Source: CAYTRP01 sp964625145 (lineage in GTDB: Bacteria; Sumerlaeota; Sumerlaeia; SLMS01; JAHLLQ01). Taken from it: 21,619 bases of DNA. This document shows, in pieces, positions 8,957-14,018 of the stretch. Within the stretch, counting starts at the first letter, position 1; each line of letters starts with the position of its first letter. Under the pieces are notes generated by a model. It saw nothing but the letters and a program-made list of their open reading frames with translations, did not search any database and was not told the origin of the DNA. Made by a program: the position numbers and the translations under genes. The DNA lies in contig CAZVAQ010000050.1 in NCBI GenBank assembly GCA_964625145.1, forward strand, positions 1 to 21,619, given 5' to 3'.

Positions 8957-9889
8957 TCATCGGGTTGCCAAGGCGGAAGTCGCTTCCTTGAACCGGGACT
9001 GATTGCGGGATCCCTGAATCCCCGCCAGATCCGTTGCCAGCCGGCGTTCGATCCGCTGGAGGCGTTGGCTGGTGGGGGGGTGGGTGCTGAACCATCCGCC
9101 GCTGCGCCCTGTGGTCTTGGCGTTCATGGCGCGGAGGAACTCGGTTAGGCCTCGCGGGTCGTATCCTGCCAGAGCCGCCAGCTCGATCCCCAGATCGTCG
9201 GCTTCGTACTCGTAATTGCTATCCAGCCCGCGGTCGAACAGGACGGTGGTGGACTCGTCGACCAGGCCGGCGTACTCGGCCGCGCTGTCACTCATGGCGG
9301 AGGCGCCACGGGACACCGCGTCCAGAAACTGCGTCCGGCGGTACGTCTTCAGCATGTGGCGGCCGGTGACGTGGGCGATCTCGTGGGCCAGGACACCCGC
9401 CAGTTGCGCTTCGTCCTGCATCAGCTCCAGGGCACCGGTGGTGACAAAGATGTATCCGCCCGGTCCGGCAAAGGCATTGGGGGCATCGTTGACCAGCACG
9501 CCGAAGGTGTACGGGATCGTGGGGCGCGCCGATTGCCGTGCGATGCCGCGACCGACAAGGTTCACATACTTTTGCAACTCATTGGAAGGGTGCAGCGGCC
9601 CGATCTGGTCAATGGCGCGAATGGCGACGCCGCTTCCCAGCGAGCGCTCGGTTTCCAGGCTCATCTTTTCGGTCGGAGTCAGGGAGCCTGCCAGTTGCGA
9701 GGCGAGATTGCCGAACTGATCGGCCTTCTCCTGATCCTTCTCGGCGATCAGGATTCCGGCCCTCACCAAATCGCCGATCTGAGTTGTCGTCGTCTCCGGC
9801 AATGCCATGCGCTCGCGCTGCACCCCGTCAGAGGCGCATCCAGCCGCGAGAGCCACGATGCCGGATAGAATGAGTCCGCGAATCATCAT
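8957..9889 (-). CDS. M48 family metalloprotease, lipoprotein
   Basis: A 310-residue protein beginning with a lipoprotein signal peptide (lipobox LAAGC, Cys 18), so it probably sits on the periplasmic face of a membrane. The zinc site is complete: HEIAH at residues 169-173 gives two His ligands and the catalytic Glu 170, and YEYEAD near residue 229 supplies the third ligand. NAFAGPGGYIFVTTGAL upstream and STHPPTSQRLQRI downstream (His 270) are typical of the LoiP/YcaL/BepA class of envelope proteases. There is no C-terminal TPR domain, so it is closer in architecture to LoiP/YcaL than to BepA. The ATG overlaps the stop of the SH3b gene by 4 bp, with a GGGGGGA ribosome binding site. By analogy with the family it may degrade misassembled envelope proteins; its substrate here is unknown. 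Confidence 0.93.
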   Translation of the reverse strand: MMIRGLILSGIVALAAGCASDGVQRERMALPETTTTQIGDLVRAGILIAEKDQEKADQFGNLASQLAGSLTPTEKMSLETERSLGSGVAIRAIDQIGPLHPSNELQKYVNLVGRGIARQSARPTIPYTFGVLVNDAPNAFAGPGGYIFVTTGALELMQDEAQLAGVLAHEIAHVTGRHMLKTYRRTQFLDAVSRGASAMSDSAAEYAGLVDESTTVLFDRGLDSNYEYEADDLGIELAALAGYDPRGLTEFLRAMNAKTTGRSGGWFSTHPPTSQRLQRIERRLATDLAGIQGSRNQSRFKEATSALATR

Positions 9890-10530
9890 GGGTTCAATCC
9901 CCCCTGGGTCAGGAACGCATCCACTTCGGCATCGGAAATCGAGAGGGCAAACTTTTCAAAGCTCTCCGCCGCGACGATGGCTTCCTCGCTGATCCCCTCG
10001 CTGCGGGCCATGTCCTTGGCTTCCTCGGAGAGCCCGCGCATGGAGGCGGCCGTGCGCAGTTCCTGCGCGCTGCGGTCTTCGCGAATCAAGCCGCCGACAT
10101 CTCGGCCTCCCGTGGCTGGCGGCGCGGCCTGCACCTGACGCTTGGGGATATAGCCAACCTCGCCGGCCGGAGTGCGGACCTGGAGCTGCAACCTGTCGTC
10201 GGCCAGCACCGTCAGAGGCGTGCCCTGCGTCACCTTGGCCACTGACTTGCCGCCGAGGCCATCGCGGATGACCACGCTTTGGGGGACGACATAGACAGTA
10301 CCAAGGCCCTGCTGGGCGGACGAGGTTGAGGAGGTGGACTGGCCCGGCCGTGTCTGGGCCAGTTGAAGTTCGCGCCGGGGGACGTCGTTCTTCATGTCGT
10401 TGGATTGGCCGGCCTTGTTGGTCACGGCCACACGGCCCGGTGCCACGCCGGAGGGGGCCTCGGTCGCCGATTGGTTGGCCACGGTCAGAAGACCCGAAAG
10501 CACGAGCACGGTAAGGATGGAATGGATCAT
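9886..10530 (-). CDS. Periplasmic SH3b-domain protein
   Basis: Starting at the internal ATG at 10530 gives 214 residues with a proper signal peptide (MIHSILTVLVLSGLLTVANQ). An upstream in-frame ATG at 10608 would put 26 polar residues before it and is less likely. A low-complexity Ser/Thr/Gln linker precedes a bacterial SH3 fold: TVYVVPQSVVIRDGLGGKSV, a turn with KVTQGTPLTVLADD, then GEVGYIPKRQVQ. The C-terminal 70 residues are helical and acidic (GLSEEAKDMARSEGISEEAI) and unrecognised. Such SH3b domains often bind peptidoglycan or proteins in the periplasm. The gene ends in a 4-bp overlap with the M48 protease gene, so the two products are probably made together and may interact. The 145 bp upstream, to the ketosynthase stop, holds no gene; no convincing promoter was identified there. 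Confidence 0.8.
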   Translation of the reverse strand: MIHSILTVLVLSGLLTVANQSATEAPSGVAPGRVAVTNKAGQSNDMKNDVPRRELQLAQTRPGQSTSSTSSAQQGLGTVYVVPQSVVIRDGLGGKSVAKVTQGTPLTVLADDRLQLQVRTPAGEVGYIPKRQVQAAPPATGGRDVGGLIREDRSAQELRTAASMRGLSEEAKDMARSEGISEEAIVAAESFEKFALSISDAEVDAFLTQGGLNP

Positions 10531-10675
10531 GGTTGGGACTCGGCTGGAAGTGGAGTGCTGGTGTAGCCTGATTGCTCTCCCGCCATGTGACAACGGGAAC
10601 CCGCCCATTGTTCAGATCAGGAACTTGCTCAGACCAAGATTCAGGCCATTTTGCGCGGTGGACTTTCCAGGTTGG

Positions 10676-11872
10676 TCATTTGCTGGCCTCCAGGGCCATG
10701 GCAACCAGGTGTCCGCCAAAGCCAAAGGAGAGTTTCAGCACCCGGCTCCACGGGCGATGGATCGGCTGTGCCGGGACCTCGACCTTGGCGCATTCGGGGG
10801 AAAGGGAGCGGAAGCCATGCGTGGCGGGGATGAAGCCTCCTTCAAGTGCGGCAATACAGGCGGCCAGTTCCACCGATCCGGCGGCGCCCATGGTGTGGCC
10901 GAGGGCGCCTTTGATGGAGACGACCGGCGGATATTTGCATGATTGTGCAAATATGCGATTGAGGGCTGCGGACTCCGCGCGGTCGTTCCCCGCCGTCGCC
11001 GTTCCGTGCGCGCAAACCCAGTCCACATCCTCCGGATTCCACCCTGCACGCTCCATGGCCCGCCGCGCAACGCGCTCGATGGAGGCGCCCGACGCCTCGA
11101 TTCCCACGGGGTGAAAGGCATCGGATCCGGCGGCGAATCCGGCGACGCGGGCGATGGGGCGCAGCCCCGCCGCGTCGGCGATGTCGCGCCGTGCGAAGAG
11201 GAACAGCGCCGCACCCTCCGCGGCCACAAAGCCCTCGTGGCGCTCGTCGAAGGGATAACTCCCAGTCGTTGCCAGGGCGCCCAAGTTCTGGAAGCTGGCC
11301 AGATAGACGGGGTGGAGCGTGGCCTCCGTGGAGCCGCCGATGGCGACATCGCACGTGTGCGCCCCGATGTGCTCCGCCGCGCGGGAGATGTTGGCGAGCC
11401 CCGTGGCGCAGGCGCCGACGAAGGCCTCGCTGGGCCCGCGGCAATCCCACGCGCGCGCAATGGCGAGGGCAGGCTCGTTGGCCCACCACTCCATCCACCG
11501 CTGGCGGCGCTGCTCCTCGGTGGATTCGACAAAGCCCAGGAGCTGGCCCTTGCTGGTGGCCGCGCACACGCCTCGCCGGTCGGGGTGAACGATGGCCGCG
11601 AGCCGGTCGAGGCTTGGCCGCATCTGCGAGAGGCACTTGGCCAGAAATGCCATGGACCTTTCGGTGTCGGATTTCCAATCCCCCGGCACCCGCCCGATGG
11701 GCAGGGAACCCAAGTCGCCGAAATCCTCGCTGACGATGCCGAGGCGATCGTGCCGCAGGGCGTCGGCAAAGGCTTCGCGCCCCACCCCCAACGGAGACAC
11801 AATTCCCCAATCCACCAGCACGGGCTCGGCGGCGGCGGGGGAGGGGTTATCCTTGCTCTGGGGCGGGCGCAT
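10676..11872 (-). CDS. Beta-ketoacyl synthase (KAS II/FabF-like), orphan
   Basis: From ATG 11872 the protein has 398 residues, near the usual FabF length. The condensing-enzyme active site is complete: Cys 155 in GACATG, His 289 in CAHGTATAGND, Lys 321 in SIKGALGHTMGAAG and His 326 in the same motif. The C-terminal glycine-rich motif reads KLSFGFGGHLVAMAL where FabF normally has NSFGFGGTNA, and the N-terminal region is short for a FabF. It therefore catalyses, or is related to enzymes catalysing, decarboxylative condensation of acyl thioesters with malonyl-ACP, but probably not as the housekeeping FabF. No acyl carrier protein, ketoreductase or dehydratase gene is adjacent. The chosen start has GAAGGA upstream; the open frame extends 60 codons further, but that extension has no ketosynthase features and overlaps the divergent gene. 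Confidence 0.9.
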   Translation of the reverse strand: MRPPQSKDNPSPAAAEPVLVDWGIVSPLGVGREAFADALRHDRLGIVSEDFGDLGSLPIGRVPGDWKSDTERSMAFLAKCLSQMRPSLDRLAAIVHPDRRGVCAATSKGQLLGFVESTEEQRRQRWMEWWANEPALAIARAWDCRGPSEAFVGACATGLANISRAAEHIGAHTCDVAIGGSTEATLHPVYLASFQNLGALATTGSYPFDERHEGFVAAEGAALFLFARRDIADAAGLRPIARVAGFAAGSDAFHPVGIEASGASIERVARRAMERAGWNPEDVDWVCAHGTATAGNDRAESAALNRIFAQSCKYPPVVSIKGALGHTMGAAGSVELAACIAALEGGFIPATHGFRSLSPECAKVEVPAQPIHRPWSRVLKLSFGFGGHLVAMALEASK

Positions 11873-11913
11873 GGTCGAACAATCCTTCAGACTTCTGCAA
11901 GGAAGAGGCTTCC
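11873..11913. promoter_or_regulatory. 41-bp divergent intergenic region
   Basis: This spacer separates the start codons of the ketosynthase (leftward) and the small membrane protein (rightward). It holds both ribosome binding sites: GAAGGA on the minus strand and AAGGAAGAGG on the plus strand. There is no room for two normal promoters, so at least one transcript must start inside the opposite coding region, or both messages overlap at their 5' ends. Confidence 0.5.
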
Positions 11914-12141
11914 ATGGGTTCCCTTCTGCGGCGCAGCCTGAAAAACGACTCGGTCCGCTCGGGCTTCTATCTGCTTCTGGGGTTCGTGCTGTTTCTGTTG
12001 GCGGGACAGGCCTTTTGCTCCGCCATTGGCCATAGCCGCCCTGCGGTGACACAGGCCACCGTCCGCCCCGGTACCCAGACTCCCGCGTCGGCTCCGGAGC
12101 GGTATGTCCCGCCCGCGCCGGTGGAGTACCCCTTCTTCTAA
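11914..12141 (+). CDS. Small single-span membrane protein (75 residues)
   Basis: A short protein with a basic N-terminus (MGSLLRRSLKNDSVRSG), one hydrophobic segment at about residues 18-37 (FYLLLGFVLFLLAGQAFC) and a proline- and threonine-rich tail ending EYPFF. The ATG is preceded by a strong ribosome binding site (AAGGAAGAGG), and the charge pattern predicts an N-in, C-out protein with a tail of about 35 residues outside the cytoplasm. The Cys at the end of the hydrophobic segment is not in a clear lipobox. No family is recognised. It is divergent from the ketosynthase gene and 49 bp before the methyltransferase gene. It could also be a chance open frame, but the site and the membrane segment argue for a real gene. 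Confidence 0.6.
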   Translation: MGSLLRRSLKNDSVRSGFYLLLGFVLFLLAGQAFCSAIGHSRPAVTQATVRPGTQTPASAPERYVPPAPVEYPFF

Positions 12142-12190
12142 CACTCTACCCTCGATCGCAAGATCTACCGATTGCGAGCCCGCCCTCCCG

Positions 12191-12997
12191 ATGAATCGCC
12201 CAATGCTGATGCGGATACTACCCGGGCGGCTTCGCATGTCCGCATGGGCGCGCTTGTATCGTGGCTCCCACAACAAGTGGCGCGGGCTGTACGACGCGGC
12301 GCCACTGGGGGCGCGTCCTTTCCTGACCATGGAGCTGGTGCCCGGCGATGTCATCTCGGACCAGATAGCATTCACGGGATACTATGAGCGGCCGCTGACC
12401 CGGCGCCTTTGCGAACTCAGCCAATCCGGCGGCCTGTTCGTGGAGGTTGGTGCAAACCTCGGGTACTTCAGCCTGCTGTGGGCTGCTGGCAATGCGGCCA
12501 ATCGTTGCGTTTCCTTCGAGGCCTCACCGCGCAATATCGACTACCTGCGCCGCAATGTCGCGCGCAATAGGCTGGAAGACCAAGTCCAGGTGGTGCCCCA
12601 CGCGGCAGGACGCGAGGCAGGCACGTTGCATTTTGACGTCGGGCCGCAGGAGCAGACCGGCTGGGGAGGTTTCGCCAGCGGAGAATCGTCCCGCACCATT
12701 GAAGTCGAGGTGGTCCGCGTGGACGAGATTATCCCCCACGACGCGGCTGTTGCCATGCTCAAGATCGACACGGAAGGGGCAGACACCTGGGCGTTGATGG
12801 GATGCGAGGAACTGCTGCGGAAGCAGCGGATCAAAGAAGTGCAATTCGAGCAAAACAAGCCGCGGATGCGGGAGCTGGGCATCGGTGAGGGCGAGGCGGA
12901 GGAATACCTGCGCTCGATGGGATACCGCGTCGAGCCGGTTGGCGACCCGGGTGATGAGAAAGTGGACTGGCGGGCGGTGCCGGGATCGCGGCCTTGA
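12191..12997 (+). CDS. FkbM-family SAM-dependent methyltransferase
   Basis: A 268-residue cytoplasmic protein. The SAM-binding motif I is clear (LFVEVGANLGYFSLLWA, residues 82-98), followed by motif II (CVSFEASPRN, residues 106-115) and the FkbM-typical VAMLKIDTEGADTWALMGCEELL (residues 187-209). These enzymes methylate hydroxyl groups on polyketides, glycans or lipopolysaccharide sugars; the substrate cannot be read from this sequence. The start at 12191 has no obvious ribosome binding site. The frame extends upstream to 12104 with unlikely Ser/Pro/Arg-rich text overlapping the small membrane protein gene, and internal ATGs at 12203 and 12209 are alternatives. A role in the same pathway as the ketosynthase is possible but not shown. 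A 6-bp inverted repeat (TCGCAA/TTGCGA) lies in the 49-bp spacer upstream. Confidence 0.82.
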   Translation: MNRPMLMRILPGRLRMSAWARLYRGSHNKWRGLYDAAPLGARPFLTMELVPGDVISDQIAFTGYYERPLTRRLCELSQSGGLFVEVGANLGYFSLLWAAGNAANRCVSFEASPRNIDYLRRNVARNRLEDQVQVVPHAAGREAGTLHFDVGPQEQTGWGGFASGESSRTIEVEVVRVDEIIPHDAAVAMLKIDTEGADTWALMGCEELLRKQRIKEVQFEQNKPRMRELGIGEGEAEEYLRSMGYRVEPVGDPGDEKVDWRAVPGSRP

Positions 12998-13101
12998 GTG
13001 CGTCCCGAGGGTAAATCCCCTGCTTGCACTTCGCCTTCGCCTGTGGGAGCGGTCGACCTTGAAGACAGAGTAGACCATTCCCCATATTGAGGTACCCGTC
13101 C

Positions 13102-13779
13102 ATGGCTACATTCGAGGTGATCGAGAAGCAGGGCCTGAAAATGATCCGTGCCCGGATCAACAACGAAACCATCCGCGCCGAAGCCGGCGCCATGCACTAC
13201 ATGCGCGGCAAGGTGGAGATGGAATCCGCCATGCCGACGGCTGCGGGTTTCCTGAAATCGGTGGTGACGAAGGAAACGATCTTCCGCCCTACCTACAAGG
13301 GCGTCGGTGAGGTCTACTTCGGCCCGCCCACGCTGGGCGAGTACACGATGCTGGACCTGAACAACGAGGAATGGGTGCTGGACAAGGGCGCCTATGTCTG
13401 CTCGGACATCGGCATCGAAGTCGGCGTGTTCCGCAACAAGGCCATCACCGGTCTGATCGGCGGCGAGGGCTGGTTCCAGACGAAGGTGTCCGGCACCGGG
13501 CGCGTGGTGGTCTTCTCCCAAGGTCCGCTGGAGGCTGTCGACCTGCAGAACGATCAACTCATCGTGGACGGCAGCTTCGCCGTGGCTCGCCAGGCCGCGT
13601 TGGACTACACGGTGCGGCGTGCCACCAAGAGCCTGATGGGTTCGCTGACCTCCGGGGAGGGCCTCGTCTGCGTGATCAGCGGCACCGGCCGGGTCTACAT
13701 CGCTCCGGTTCCGAATCTCTACTATAACGTCGTGGACGAAATCGGCCGGCGACTGATGAGCTTGGGGACAAAGCGGTAG
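13102..13779 (+). CDS. AIM24 family protein
   Basis: A 225-residue protein with no signal peptide or membrane span. The text MATFEVIEKQG, then IRAEAGAMHYMRGKVEMES and later GEVYFGPPTLGEY, SGTGRVVVFSQG and GLVCVISGTGRVYIAPV matches the beta-prism pattern of the TIGR00266/AIM24 family (related to mitochondrial AIM24). The repeated G-x-G-R-V motif marks the internal repeats of the fold. The biochemical role of bacterial members is unclear. ATG 13102 has GAGGT nine bases upstream, which favours it over the in-frame TTG at 13087. A stem-loop follows about 45 bp after the stop, suggesting a single-gene transcript or the end of one beginning upstream. Confidence 0.88.
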   Translation: MATFEVIEKQGLKMIRARINNETIRAEAGAMHYMRGKVEMESAMPTAAGFLKSVVTKETIFRPTYKGVGEVYFGPPTLGEYTMLDLNNEEWVLDKGAYVCSDIGIEVGVFRNKAITGLIGGEGWFQTKVSGTGRVVVFSQGPLEAVDLQNDQLIVDGSFAVARQAALDYTVRRATKSLMGSLTSGEGLVCVISGTGRVYIAPVPNLYYNVVDEIGRRLMSLGTKR

Positions 13780-13822
13780 GTGATCCTGCAACTCGAATAG
13801 CTGCAAGGCGGGAATCACCAGA

Positions 13823-13857
13823 AGGGCGGCGCAGAGGCGTCGGGTCTCCGCCGCCCT
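13823..13857 (+). terminator. Stem-loop after the AIM24 gene
   Basis: AGGGCGGCG (13823-13831) and CGCCGCCCT (13849-13857) form a perfect 9-bp stem with a 17-base loop that can add a 3-bp inner stem (AGA/TCT). It lies 43 bp beyond the AIM24 stop and 160 bp before hppA. The following bases (ACCTTCATCC) are not a clean T-tract, so it may be an imperfect intrinsic terminator. Confidence 0.5.
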
Positions 13858-13866
13858 ACCTTCATC

Positions 13867-13976
13867 CGATAAAGCCATTTCTTAGCTGGATTCCGGCGGG
13901 AGGGAATCGGGCTTGACCCGCGGCCAATAAATAGACAAAAAATGTCCGCGTTATCGCCGATAAGATTTCGCGATAA
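13867..13976. promoter_or_regulatory. Cluster of CGATAA hexamers upstream of hppA
   Basis: CGATAA occurs at 13867-13872, 13958-13963 and 13971-13976, and its complement TTATCG at 13951-13956. The middle pair forms a perfect palindrome with a 1-base centre (13951-13963). The next copy is 13 bp further on, one and a quarter helix turns, and shares a 7-base repeat (CGATAAG). The cluster lies in the 239-bp non-coding region before hppA, within 45-70 bp of its start codon for the three clustered copies, where an operator would be expected. A TTGACC at 13913-13918 could be a -35 element, but no matching -10 was found. The regulator is unknown. Confidence 0.4.
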
Positions 13977-14018
13977 GCCAACCGGTCCGAAACAACCCAA
14001 TCCTCGATAGGGGCATCC

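Noticed and set aside
11873..12052. 60-codon N-terminal extension of the ketosynthase
   Set aside because: It overlaps the divergent small gene, is Pro/Ser/Arg-rich, and the internal ATG at 11872 has a good ribosome binding site and gives the normal ketosynthase start.
12104..12190. Upstream extension of the FkbM methyltransferase frame
   Set aside because: The extra 29 residues are Ser/Pro/Arg-rich and overlap the end of the small membrane protein gene; they look non-coding.
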